From the NCBI GenBank assembly GCA_022578965.1, contig MU400660.1, positions 37,407 to 101,406 on the forward strand: 64,000 nt of DNA. The letters are read 5' to 3'. This document shows positions 25,241 to 36,688 of the stretch, in pieces. Origin of the DNA: Xylaria sp. FL1777. Its lineage: Eukaryota > Ascomycota > Sordariomycetes > Xylariales > Xylariaceae. The notes under the pieces are model-generated. The model was not told the DNA's origin, searched no databases, and saw nothing but the letters and a program-made list of their open reading frames with translations. Each line of letters begins with the position of its first letter. Positions within the stretch are counted from its first letter, which is position 1. The position numbers and the translations under genes are program-made.

Positions 25241-27906
25241 AACTTAAACTTATTTAGTTCTAGTTATAGAATTAGCTTAATAATATTTTGCTAAGCTTAG
25301 TAGTATAACATTAAATATTTCTAGAATTAATCTTAGCATATAAAATAAAAAAGGTAGTATTTTAAAGCTGTTTAATTATAATAACCTTTTTATATATAAG
25401 CTTAAATAGATTTTAAAATATGCTAACTATTAGCTTACTTTTTGTATTAAGTTCGTTTATAACTTTTAGTTTACTTAAATATATAGTATTTAAATATAAA
25501 AATATAACTTTGCTATAAAAAAGTAATAAAATTAGCTTTAAAAGCTTAAGTACGTTGTTTTGCATTAAGTAGCTTTAAATTAAATACTATAGCAAAAAAA
25601 AAAGTATAGTTATAAATAACAGCAAACCAAAATTTACTTAAAAAAACCGGAATTATAACATAGCATAAAGGTTAATACAGCTTAAATTTTCTTAAAACCT
25701 GGTTACTAAATCCTTTGCTTAATTGCTAATTAGCATTTGTAAAAAAAAGTTCTTTATTTTTTATATAAGTTTAAATATTTTTAGTTATAAATTAAAAACC
25801 TTTATATATTTGCGTTTTAATAAAGCAAAACTTATTAAACTTATTATATAATAGTTTTATTTTTTTATTAGGATTTATATTTAGTTTTAAGATTATGTAC
25901 TAAGTATAGTTACGTAAAAAGCGCTAAAGAAAGTCTGTTATAGCTTAAGTTTAAAAATAAAAAGTTAAATATTAGTTTTTATTAAAGTAGAAAAAAAAAA
26001 AGCAAAACTATAAAAAGGTTAAAGCTTTTAAATATTAATATATAAATTTTAGTTTTTAGGTAGTATAATAAGCTAAAGCTATTATAACTTATTAAAATAG
26101 TGCAGTATTTATAAGAAGTATAGCTTTGTTAAGTTGTAAACACTAGTATTATTTTATGTTACTATTTTTAGTATATAGTTAAATTGCGTAAAGTAAAAAA
26201 AATGAAAATTTAGACTATAAAAAAGTGTAGTACTTATAAAAAGTGTAGCTTTGTTAAATTATAAACACTAAGATTGTTTTATGCTACTATTTCTAGGAAA
26301 GAAATAAAGATTTAGTTTATAAAAAAGCATAGTAACTATAGTAAGTATAGCTTTGTTAAGTTATAAACACTAGGATTATTTTATGCTACTATTTCTAAAA
26401 AAGAAATAAAGATTTAAACTATAAAAAGGCGTAGTGCTTGTAGTAAGTGTAGCTTTGTTAGATTATAAACACTAAGATTATTTTATGCTACTATTTCTAA
26501 AAAAGAAATAAAAATCTAGTTTATAAAAAAGTATAATGCTTATAGTAAATAGCTTTATTAAATTATAAACTTTAAGATTATTATGCAGTATACTTTTTGT
26601 TTAGTATATTATTAAATAACGCAAGTTAAAAAAAATAAAGATTTAGTTTAATTAAGTTAAAAATAAACTTAATAAGCTTTGCTAATAAAAAATATATGCT
26701 AATAAGTTTAAAGTTTACATACTTAAAAAAAAACTTAACCTTTAATTATAATAAGTATTGCTTTAGTATTACTAAAAAAAAATACGCAAGTATAACTTAT
26801 TTACTTTAATACTTATATTTATATACTTGCTTTTTATTTTAGTAATTATAAGTAATTATAAAACTTATAGATTTACTTATATACTTAGCATATTATAATT
26901 TTAGCTATAGTTTGTAAACTTGTTGCACTTTTTATAAATTTTATTTTTTTTTTAAATGCTTACTTTTTTAGCTTTATTTAACTTAACTAACTTTTTATTA
27001 TTACTAAGCTTATAAGTGCGTACTTTACTTATTTTATGCAAGTAATACATTTTTTTTTTAATTATAAAGCTAACTGCTTTATTAAAATAAACTACTACTA
27101 TAATTATTTTATTAATAGCTATATTTTATACTGTATTATACTTATAACTTATAATTATAATGTTTAGTAAAAACGAATTAAGTTTTTGCAGTGCTAAGTA
27201 TAATAAAGCTTTTGCAAGTAGTAAGCTTATTACTTTTTAAGTAAATAACTTTAATAACAAATTTTTTTTTAAAATAAAGCGGTTTAGCAAGCTACTAAAA
27301 GTTATGTTAGTATTTCTTAAGGCAAAAAGTAGCAATTTTAAATATGCGACTTTTTATTACAAAAGTATACTAATATAAAAGTTTAATACGCTTAACGCTA
27401 TATATTATTTCTTGTTTTTATTTAATACTGCTAAATATACTTAATATTAATATTTGTTTTTGCTATATAGCTATAAATGCTTAATAGAAATACTATTGCA
27501 GTAATTTAAGCAAAAAGCAATAACTTTTGTAAAAATAGCTTATATAAATGCTACGTTTAAAGTTAAAAAAAAGTCTAAGTCTAAATACAAAATAAAATAA
27601 AAAAGAAGTATAAAATAGTTGCAGATTATAAAAAACATATTAAAATAAAAAAATATATTAGCAAATATTGCAATATTAAAAAAAAGCTAAATTAGCTCTA
27701 ACTTTAAGTATTTACTACTTAATTTATTAGTAGACCCTTTAAAAGTAAAGCAAACTTTGCTTAACTTTATTAATACATATTTTTAAACCTTTAATTAACT
27801 AGCTTACTTATTTTAACAAAACAAAGTGCGCAGCGTTTTTAAAGCATAAAATGTGTACTGTTTTATATATATTTAATCTTTATAGTTTAAAACTTTTATC
27901 TTTACT
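25241..27906. other. No gene recognised; contains a 102-bp tandem array
   Basis: AT-rich sequence upstream of the minus-strand relic. The only clear structure is the tandem array at 26.1-26.6 kb. No frame holds. Confidence 0.45.
26095..26590 (+). repeat. Five-copy tandem repeat, unit about 102 bp
   Basis: The landmark TAGCTTTGTTA recurs at 26,121, 26,246, 26,348, 26,450 and (as TAGCTTTATTA) 26,550. Spacing is 125, 102, 102 and 100 bp. Each unit also contains TATAAACACTA and TTATGCTACTATTTCTA. Units differ mainly by transitions. Sequence between units 1 and 2 has about 23 extra bases. No coding signal. Confidence 0.85.
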
Positions 27907-28210
27907 AAAGTAAAGTAAAATAGCTAAATAGGCTAACTAGCTAGTTAAAGTAAGTTTAAGCTAAGTTATATAGTAAGAAAAAAGGTGTAAATATTGCGCT
28001 AAATTTTAAAGCATAGACTTAAACATTACAAACAACATAATAAAAATTAGCTATAGTTGCTTTATTTATATTATTAAATAGCTTTTTTATTAATTGTTTT
28101 ATTTTTTAATTTATATATAGCCTAATTGCTTAAATGCGTAAGTTATAACTTATCTCCTTGCAATTAAAGTGTTGTAGTAAATTTTGCGCGATTATACTGC
28201 TTTATTTTAC
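27907..28210 (+). repeat. Dispersed ~300-bp repeat, copy 3
   Basis: Direct copy of 10,476-10,772 and inverted copy of 17,836-18,137. It begins AAAGTAAAGTAAAATAGC and ends GCGCGATTATACTGCTTTAT. It keeps slightly more G and C than copy 1 and lies 150 bp from the truncated end of chromovirus A. Confidence 0.75.
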
Positions 28211-28361
28211 TATAAACATTAAGTGTTTAAAATAAAATAATATGGTTTGCTTTTTTTATTGCATATTGTAGCCCTTATAAACTATAAATATACTTAATTA
28301 GCAGAAAACCTTTGGCCTTTTTTGCATACCTGCCCTAAAACTTGTGGAGGTTGTGGCGTAT
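28211..28361. other. GC-retaining junction at truncated end of chromovirus A
   Basis: About 150 bp of unique sequence between the ~300-bp repeat and the internal region of chromovirus A. Bases 28,305-28,360 hold many C and G (for example TACCTGCCC and GTGGAGGTTGTGGCG) and look unmutated. The 3' LTR expected here is missing, so this marks a deletion or rearrangement breakpoint. Confidence 0.6.
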
Positions 28362-28365
28362 GCTT

Positions 28366-28983
28366 AGATTTTTCCTTTTTTTTAAAATTGTTGTTCTAAT
28401 AATTTTCCGTAAGTATTCTTTTTTTTTTTTTTTTGTATACGTTATAATATTAAAGCGCATTAAAAAAACTAACTGTTTATTTAAAACAAAGCAAAAACTT
28501 GCTTTTGCTTTTTTTATTAATTTTACTAGCTATAAAGTTATGCTTTGTTTTTGCTGCTTTAATTAATTATTAACATGCAAAATAACAAATAATATGTTTT
28601 GTTGTTTTAAATGCGTACGCGCTAGCTGCTTTTGCAACAAATTAAAAGTTCTAATTAACTTAATTAATAATATAATTTTTAAATACTGTTGTTTTAAAAA
28701 AAAAAAAAAGCAAGCAAAGCAATAATTACTTCTAATTTAAAAAAAATTAAAACAAGCTTAAAATAGCTTTAACTTCGTTTTAAGCAAGTTAGCTTAGCTT
28801 TATATACAAAAACGTTTTTTAAAAGCAAAAAATATTAAAATGATTTAGCAAAAACTTTAGTTCTTAAATGAACTAAACAAAATAAAGCGCATTAAAAAAA
28901 AACAAAAAGCGCTAGCAAAAAAGCAAAAACAACAAAAAAAGCAAGCTAAAACAACACAAGCTGCTTTATTTAAGTTTAATTAA
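28366..28983 (+). pseudogene. Antisense ORF of chromovirus A: Zn2Cys6-like cluster plus coiled coil
   Basis: On the strand opposite gag-pol, one frame runs from the edge of the element to a stop at 28,981 (last residues FKFN). Cys codons at 28,546, 28,555, 28,576, 28,603, 28,612 and 28,633 give C-x2-C-x6-C-x8-C-x2-C-x6-C, the spacing of fungal Zn(II)2Cys6 clusters. Stops between them (for example 28,564) are TAA/TAG of the RIP type. The downstream ~115 codons are rich in Lys, Gln and Leu (LNELNKIKRIKKKQKALAKK near 28,870-28,930) and reversing G-to-A gives many Glu, as in a charged coiled coil. Positions 28,366-28,566 of the frame are open. Copies B, C and D have the same layout. Known: Zn2Cys6 proteins bind DNA. 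Inferred: an accessory antisense protein, perhaps regulatory. I know no established function for it in chromoviruses. Confidence 0.7.
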
Positions 28984-29049
28984 AATTTTTTAAGTGCTTT
29001 TTTTAAAGTTAACCTTTTTTTTCTAGTTTTAAGCAGTTAAAATATTAGC

Positions 29050-32000
29050 AGTAAAACTAACTTATAATTACTTTAGCAGTTTTTAAATGTTTTTTAAGTT
29101 TTTAAGTATTATTAGCATATAAATATTCTTTTTATTTAATAAAATATTTTAAGTTATTATTGTTTTAACAAAAATTTAGTATACTTTTAACTTTATAAAC
29201 GTTTTAATTTATTTTTATTTTTAGTTATGTTTTAATAAGTGTTTTAATAAGTGCTAGTTTTAGTAAAAAAATGTAAAAAATAAAGTAAATTTGCATATTC
29301 TTTAATAATAACAGTTTATAGTTAATAAGTAAAATAATTTCTTTAATTTTAAAAAAGCCAAGTTTTTTAAATTTTAATTTATTGCTTGGTTGTTTTGTTT
29401 TAATTTAAAAAATATTAATGTTTGCATTTTATTTTTGTTGTAGTAAATAAACTTTATTTTTTTTTTTAAAAGTTAGTTTTTTAGTTTATTTTTTGTTATA
29501 ATATATTAATATTTATTGTTATAAAAATTAAAAACATAGTTATAGTTTAGCTTGTAGTATTTTAATTTTTGTTGCAATAGTTTTTGCTTGAAGTGCTATA
29601 GTTAAAATAGCAAATACTTTTATTAATGTTTTTTTTTATTTTTTAATAGTTGCTTGCTATTTATAAACAGCTTTATGCAAAAATATATTTATATCTTTGT
29701 TTATTAATATATTATATAAGATTTATGCTATTAATAATAGTTTTACTTAATTGTTTTATTAATAGTTAATATAATTTTATAAATATTATTTTAATATTTA
29801 ATTTAGTTTTTTTATTTATTTATTAGTTTATAAGTAATAAATAATTAAAAACTTTAGTTTAATACTAATAAGTTTAAAAAAACTAGTTTTAAACTTAAAA
29901 ATAAATAATTTATTTTAGTTTAAAACAATTTTTTTTAATAATTTATGCTTATTTAAATATTAGCATATAAAAGCGTATATAAGTTGTTTAGTTATTATAT
30001 TTTCTTTAAACAATAAAAAATAAGCATATTTAGTAAATCTATTAATAATAACTTATATTTTATTGTATTATATTTTTATAACTAAATTAGTTAATAAAAG
30101 TAGTACTATAATAAAATCTTAAGCAATAATATGCTATGCTTATTTAAATATTTATATAAGTTATAGCAGTTTATAAAGCTTATATTAAGCTGCTTTAGCT
30201 TTGTTGCAAATATTGCATTTTTTTATAATAAATTTAACTATGTTTTATAGTTTTAAAAAATTATACTTTTTTTATAATCGTTTAATTATTTTTGTTGTTT
30301 TTTAGTATTTATATAATAAGTATTCGTAAAATTTCTTAATAAACTTGTTTTATAAAAATTTTAGTAAATAAACCTTATGTTTATATATTAGCTTGTTATT
30401 TTTTAATTCTTTGTATTTTTGTAGTTATGCTAACTTTTTTAAGTTATAAGCTTATTATAGCTATATATTTATAAGATTTTTAAGTATAACTTTAATTTTT
30501 AAGCTTTTATTTTTTTAAAAATATAATACTTAAATATTTTTTTTTAAAACTTTAAATCTTTTTTAACTTTATTAACTAAGTATGTTTGCTTAAATGTTTT
30601 TTTTTTTTTTAATATAACATATTTTAAAGTTAAACTTAAAAAAAAAAACCATTTAATTTTTATATTGTTTAATAATTTTTTGTGTAGTTATAAATTTTGT
30701 TAAGTTTTAATAATTTAAATAAATTTTAATTAGCTTTATAGTTTTTATAAAAAATAGTTTTTATTTTTTAAGTGTTATAATAATTGCAAGCAGTTCTTTA
30801 TTATATATAAAGTATTATAATACTATGTTTTATAGTGCTTTAAAGTAATAAGCTACTAAGTACTATTTTTTATTATTTTTTAATTGTTTTAAAACTTTTA
30901 TAATTATACTATCTAAAGCATTTGTTTTTAGCTTTTTTTTTTCTGTAAATTAGGTAGTTTAACTATAAAGTTAAAAGTAACTTTTAGTTTTAGTTTTTTA
31001 AAAGCTTTTTAGGCTTCTTTTAAAATTAAAAAGAATTTTTTTTTGTATTTCTTTTTTGTATATTTTGTAAAGTAAAATGCTATTTTTTTAAAGTTTTAAA
31101 TTAACATTTAAACATAGTTTAAAAATCCTAATGCTTGTTATATATTTATAATAATAGCTAAGTTAAATATTTTCTAGTTTTATATTATGTTAATTTTTAA
31201 TTGTTAGATTTATATTTGTTTTAAAGTAATTATAAATCTTAAAAAGTTGATTTTTTATATATGCTATATATACTTTTTTATGTTAAGTTATAATTTTGCT
31301 TGTTTAAATGTTTTTAATATTTAAGTTATATGTTTTTTATGTTTTTTTAGTGTTTTAAAGTAAATTAAGATATTATTTAAGTAAATAAACATAAATTTGT
31401 TTAAAAATTTCTATAAAATTATTATTATTATATATTAAAAGCTAGCTAATATGTTTTATAGTTCTTGTAATATAACTATATATTTATATAGTTTATATAC
31501 TATTTATATAGCAGTTTTTTATTTTTTTTTTTTAGCTATTTTAATAGCATAATATTTATTTAAAATATTAATTACTATAAACTATTTTGCTTAACTAATG
31601 TTTTTTTTTATAGTTACTAGTAAAATAAAGAAGTATTTATTTATAATAATAATTACATTTAATAATTAGTAATTAATTATTACTTGTTATACTAGTTTTT
31701 TTTTTTTATTAATTAGTTGTTTTTTATTTTTTATTTTAAGTACTAATACTATAAAATATTTAACAAATAACTAAAATTTTTTTAGGAATCTTTTTGCTAG
31801 GTTTTTTTAAATATATTTCTATAAAACGTTTGTTTTATTTAAGCTTATATAGTATATTTAATAAAGCTTTAGTTAATATTTTTTTTTAATAAAAATATAG
31901 TAGTTTTATAAGCTATATTTAAAAAGTTCTTTTTTTTTTTTTTCTTTAAATAGTTTATAAAATCTATAATATACTTTTAATATTTTGTTTAAAATTTCTT

Positions 32001-33200
32001 TTGCAATTTTTCTGATTTTCTTGCTTTATTTTTTGCTTTTTTACTTAATAGTTTTTGCTTTTTATTAAATTAAAAAGTTACTAGTTTTTAGCTATAATAT
32101 TCCTAAAATAATATTATAATTAAATATATTAGCAATATTTAATATAATTTATTTTTTATATTTTTATATAAATATATTAAAAAGTTTAGTTTTTTTAAGT
32201 ATGCAACTGTTATTATAACTAAAAGTACTTTTATTAAATCTTTTAATTTTTTAGGATTTTTGCTTGTATTTCTAAGGAATTTTATTTTATTTTATTACTT
32301 TAAGTAAAATTATATTAGCTTATGCTTTTAAGTTAATTAAAGTATTATACTTTTTTTCTTAATATATAAATTTAATTTTAAATTAGTTTTACTAGTTATT
32401 ATATTAAACTTTATATAAGGCTTTAGTTTTTTTAGCTATTTGCTGCTTTTTTAACAAGTGCTTATTTTGTTTTTTGATTTTTTTTTGTAAAATGTTTAAA
32501 TGCTTGTTTTATTTTGTACTTTAGATATTATTGCGCTTTATTTTGTTTTTGTTTTTAGTTAAGCTTTAAATTACGGTTTTTAAGCTTTTTTGCTTTTAGT
32601 AACTATTTTTTAATATAATTATGCTTTAATTAGCTAGTAATATTTATAGCAGTTATTTTTATATTTCTTTAAAATAGTGTTATAAGTATAGTTAAAATTC
32701 TTTTTAAATGTTATAAATCTTTATAAATCTTTATAATAAACTATAGTTATAACTAACTACTTTAATTTATAAAGGTTTTATATTTTTATTTTTGTAATTT
32801 ATTTAAAAAACTAATTATTTTTTAGTTTATTAAATAAATATTAGTAGCAATAATATACTATATAACAATTTTATAATACTTTATTATGTTTTAAATTTTT
32901 TAAGCGTAAAATATTATTATTATTTTTTATTATAGTTTTGTTATAATAATAACTTTTAGTAATTAATTAAATTGCTAGCTTTAGTTTTTAAAACATATTA
33001 GTTTTTGCGTTAACTATTAATGCTTTTTTGTTTTATTACATTTAAAGCAGTTTAAGCTACAGAAATATTTTGTTTATTTTTATTAGTTCTTTTTTTGTAG
33101 TATTCTTTATAGCTTTTAATTTTATTTGTTTTTGTTTTAAAGTTTTATAAGTTTTATTTTTTTAAGTTTATTTAGCAATTAAATGTTTTAATAGTTTATA
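29050..33200 (-). pseudogene. pol: pol relic of chromovirus A (RT, RNase H, integrase, chromodomain)
   Basis: Read on the minus strand this aligns with the better-read pol of copy D. The reverse transcriptase catalytic block is at 31,357-31,395 (FMFIYLNNILIYF; the DD pair is now NN). By alignment with D, RT covers about 31,210-31,900, RNase H 30,700-31,090, integrase 29,510-30,380 and chromodomain 29,050-29,200. The order RT, RNase H, integrase is that of Ty3/gypsy. Many stops make it inactive. Protease was not recognised. Confidence 0.85.
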
Positions 33201-33399
33201 ATTAGTTTAGTAATTATACTATTTATAATTATAGTTTTATTTTTTTAAACATAATTTTCTTTTAAGCTACATTTTAAGCTTTAATAGTTTAAAATCTTTA
33301 TAGTTTTATAAGTCCGCTAATTATATTAACTTATTACTTTTTATTGTTTGCTACTTTTAGTTAAACTATTTTTTTAAGTTATATATTAAATAACTTTAA

Positions 33400-34900
33400 T
33401 TGTTTATATAGTAAATATATCTTTTTGCAATTTGTTTTAATAATTATAAAGCTTTTAAATAATATTTATATGTTTATTTATTTTAATTTATATAAATAAA
33501 GCATTTAGATTTATTTAATGTAGCACTTTTGTTTTAACTTAAAACAGCAACTTTATATTTTTGCTTTAAAAACATATTTTTTAAATTGCTTTGTTATTTT
33601 TTGTTGTTTTAAACTTTTATAACTTGTACTTTTTTTTTAAGTTAAAAAATCTTTCCTTTTTTATAGCTTTTTTTTCTGTTTTTTTTTTTAAATTAGCATT
33701 ATTTTTAAAAATGTTCTTTTTTTTTGCAGTTATAACATTTAACTTTAAATATATTTTAAGGTTATTATTTCTAGACTTTATTAATTTGTTTAAATTTCTG
33801 TTTAATACTTTTTTAAGTATTTTTTTTTTTGTTTTTTTTAGTTCTTTTAGTTTTAAAGTACTAATTAAATAATCGTTAATTAATTATAATAGCTATATTA
33901 ATATATGTATTAATTTTTGCTAGTTTATTTATTTTACATAGTTTATTTTAAACTTAAGTTTTAAGTTTACTATAAAATAAGTAAAACAGTATAAACTTAA
34001 GTAATCTTAAGATTACTGCTAATTATTTAAATTTTATAGCATAATTTATTATTGCTTTTGTTTGTTTTAAGTAATAAAATGCTTTTTTTACGTGTTTTGC
34101 TTTTTAAGTATTTTTAAATAATGCTTTTATTTAATTTTTAAACTTAATATAGTTTTTAAAAATTTCTTTTATTTTTAGCTTAAGGTTAGTTAACTTATTA
34201 GCTTTTAAAAAATCCTTTAAAATAAGTTAAAACTATTTTAGTACTTTTTTTAATAAAAATTATAAAATAGTTATTATTTTTTGATTTTTTTTTATAATAA
34301 TAATAAAGTGCTATTTTAAATAAAGTTTAGCATAAATTAAAAAGACTTTTATATTTATAGATTTATTATAAAGCTTTAAAGCAATAAGTTTAAAACTTTT
34401 AATGTTTAGTATTTTTAACATTATAAATAATTCTAATAATAAAAATAGCAGTAATAATAAAAAGTTAAGTTTTTTATTTTAAATTATTACTTTAAATGTA
34501 GTAGTAATAAAAATAAGCGTTAAGTTTACTAATAATAATATTAATATTAGTTATAATATAATTATTTATTTAAAGCTTTAACTTGTTGTTATAATAATAG
34601 TTATTATTGCTGCTTTAATTACTATAGCTAATATTTACGCTAGTTTAAAAGTTATAACGTTTAATATTTAAGCTATTTTTTAAGTTAAAGCAACTAGTTT
34701 GCTTTGTAGTACTAGTGTTAATATTAGTTTTTTTTTACTATTACTGCTTAACTTTTTTTTTTTTACTACTGCTTTTTTTTTAATAAAAATAGCTAATAAA
34801 AGTACTAAAGTTTATTGTTTTAGTACGTTATTAATTTTAAAAGTTTTTAAGATTTTTAAACTTAATTTTTAACTTTTTGTTTTTAGTAATATAACTTAGA
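33400..34900 (-). pseudogene. gag: gag relic of chromovirus A
   Basis: Aligned with gag of copy D; the retrotransposon gag core falls at about 33,865-34,340. The opposite strand has a 93-codon open frame at 33,591-33,872 made of Phe and Leu, which is only the shadow of Lys-rich gag and not a gene. No CCHC knuckle was seen. Confidence 0.7.
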
Positions 34901-35079
34901 TTTAGTTTATTAGTTATTAAGTAAAGTTTATTTATATAATGTTATTTAGTATTTTTGTTTTTTAAATATTTTTTTAATATACTTTTAAAAGTTTATTTTG
35001 TAAATTGTTTATTACTTAACTTTTTATACTAGTATTCGTTTTTGTATATTAGGTTTTATTAATTAAAAAGCTATTAAAA

Positions 35080-35575
35080 TATAACAAACTTATTATATAT
35101 TAATATAATAGGTTTGCTTTTAAAGTTTTAATTTGTAAGTAATAATAAGATCTTTAATAGTAATCTATTAAAAAGGTTTTTAAAGTACTTTTACTACTAT
35201 GCATTAATAAAAGTTTTAAAAAATTTAAAAGTAATAAATATATTAATGCTTAGCAGTTATAAAAAAATTAATAGCTAAAAAGCTAAAAACTAAATAAATA
35301 ACTAAATATAAAAAGTACATAATTATATAAACAAAAAAAAAATAAAAAAAGTAGTAACCCTTTTTAAATTACTGCAAGTTTAGTAAGCACTAAATTACTG
35401 TAAGCTTAATAAGCTTTAAATTACTATAAGCCTAGTAAGCTTTAAATTACTGTAAGCCTAGTAAGCTAAATAAGTTATTACGTAACCTTGGCTCTAGCTA
35501 GCAAAAAAGAGGTGCAAAGTATATGTAAAAGCATTAGGCCGCTCTAAAGGCCACCCCGGTGCTAATTTCGTAACA
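35080..35575 (-). repeat. 5' LTR of chromovirus A (496 bp)
   Basis: On the minus strand it starts TGTTACGAAATTAGCACC and ends TTTGTTATA (originally CCGTTACA, see copy D). It keeps more G and C near its outer end (35,480-35,575) than the other LTRs, including GGCCGCTCTAAAGGCC, an imperfect palindrome. Confidence 0.9.
35366..35469 (+). repeat. 26-bp tandem repeat inside the LTR, four units
   Basis: Four units of AAATTACTGTAAGCTTAATAAGC type at 26-bp spacing (starts 35,366, 35,392, 35,418, 35,444). Each unit has an internal dyad (AAGCTTAATAAGCTT or AAGCCTAGTAAGCTT). The same array is in the LTRs of B and D. Located in the LTR body, it may be a promoter or enhancer-type array; that is inference. 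Confidence 0.8.
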
Positions 35576-36005
35576 AATAAAATCTTTAATAGTAGTTCGT
35601 TAAGGAAGTTTTTAAGGTACTTTTACTACTATGCATTAATAAAAGTTTTAAAAAATTAAAAGTAATAAATATATTAATGCTTAGCAGTTATAAAAAATTA
35701 ATAGCTAAAGAACTAGAACTAAATAAATAACTAAATATAAAAAGTGCATAATTATATAAACAAAAAAAAAGTAAAAAAAGTAGTAACTTTTTTTAAATTA
35801 CTATAAGTTTAATAAGCATTAAATTATTATAAGCTTAATAAGCTTTAAATTATTATAAGCTTAATAAGCTTTAAATTATTATAAGCTTAATAAACTAAAT
35901 AAGTTATTATATAATTTTAGCTTTAGCTAGCAAAAAAAAAAGTGCAAAATATATATAAAAGCATTAAGCTGCTTTAAAAGCTATTTTTATGCTAATTTTG
36001 TAATA
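35576..36005 (-). repeat. 3' LTR of chromovirus B, truncated by insertion of A
   Basis: 430 bp matching the LTR of A from its internal AATAAGATCTTTAATAG to the TAACA/TAATA end. The terminal 64 bp are missing because A inserted there. More mutated than the neighbouring LTR of A (almost no CG or CC left). Confidence 0.85.
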
Positions 36006-36621
36006 TTATTTCCTTTTTTTTAAAATTGTTGTTTTAATAATTTTCCGTAAGTATTTTTCCTTCTTTTTTTTTTTATATATTATAATATTAAAGCGTATTA
36101 AAAAAACTAACTGCTTATTTAAAACAAAGCAAAGACTTGTTTTTGCTTTTTTTATTAATTTTATTAGCTATAAAGTTATGTTTTACTTTTGCTGCTTTAA
36201 TTAATTATTAACATGCAAAATAACAAATAATATGTTTTGTTGTTTTAAATGCATACGTATTAATTATTCTTATAATAAATTAAAAGTTTTAATTAACTTA
36301 ATTAATAATATAGTTTTTAAATACTGTTATTTTAAAAAAAAAAAAAAGCAAGCAAAACAATAGCTATTTTTAGTTTAAAAAAAATTAAAATAAGCTTAAA
36401 ATAGCTTTAACTTTGTTTTAAGCAAATTAGCTTAGCTTTATATATAAAAACGTTTTTTAAAAGCAAAAAGTATTAAAATAGTTTAGTAAAAGCTTTAGTT
36501 CTTAAATAAACTAAACAAAATAAAGCGCATTAAAAAAAAACAAAAAGCGCTAGCAAAAAAGCAAAAATAACAAAAAAAGCAAGCTAAAGCAGCACAAGCT
36601 GTTTTATTTAAGTTTAATTAA
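36006..36621 (+). pseudogene. Antisense ORF of chromovirus B: Zn2Cys6-like cluster plus coiled coil
   Basis: Opposite to gag-pol, same frame layout as in copy A, stop at 36,619. The six-Cys positions span 36,184-36,273: four are still Cys in the expected spacing; the first (TAC, 36,184) and last (TAT, 36,271) are Tyr, the outcome expected from G-to-A in TGC or TGT. The tail again reads LNKIKRIKKKQKALAKKQK and ends FKFN. The frame from 36,232 to the stop has no indel relative to A. Confidence 0.65.
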
Positions 36622-36688
36622 AATTTTTTAAGCGTTTTTTTTAAAGTTAACTTTTTTTTTCTAGTTTTAAGCAGTTAAAATATTAGCA

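Larger units (their letters stand above)
28362..35575 (-). mobile_element. Ty3/gypsy chromovirus copy A, minus strand, lacking 3' LTR
   Basis: Internal region 28,366-35,079 plus 5' LTR 35,080-35,575. It aligns along its length with copies B and D, differing mainly by transitions. Coding is on the minus strand: reverse transcriptase motif 31,357-31,395, chromodomain near 29,050-29,200. The 3' LTR is gone; the element stops at a GC-rich unique junction. It is inserted in the 3' LTR of copy B: the bases after its 5' LTR resume that LTR at its internal AATAA, the likely 5-bp target duplication. Confidence 0.9.

Noticed and set aside
26095..26590. CRISPR-like array
   Set aside because: Unit length of ~102 bp without short constant repeats and variable spacers, in eukaryotic context; it is an ordinary tandem repeat.
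33591..33872. 93-codon open frame on the + strand, and its near twin at 41,233-41,511
   Set aside because: Both are antisense to gag of chromoviruses A and B. The Phe/Leu-rich product is the mirror of Lys-rich, A-rich coding sequence.
35080..36005. Tandem LTRs as product of LTR-LTR recombination
   Set aside because: The second LTR lacks its first 64 bp and resumes at an AATAA that also fits as target duplication; nested insertion explains this more simply.
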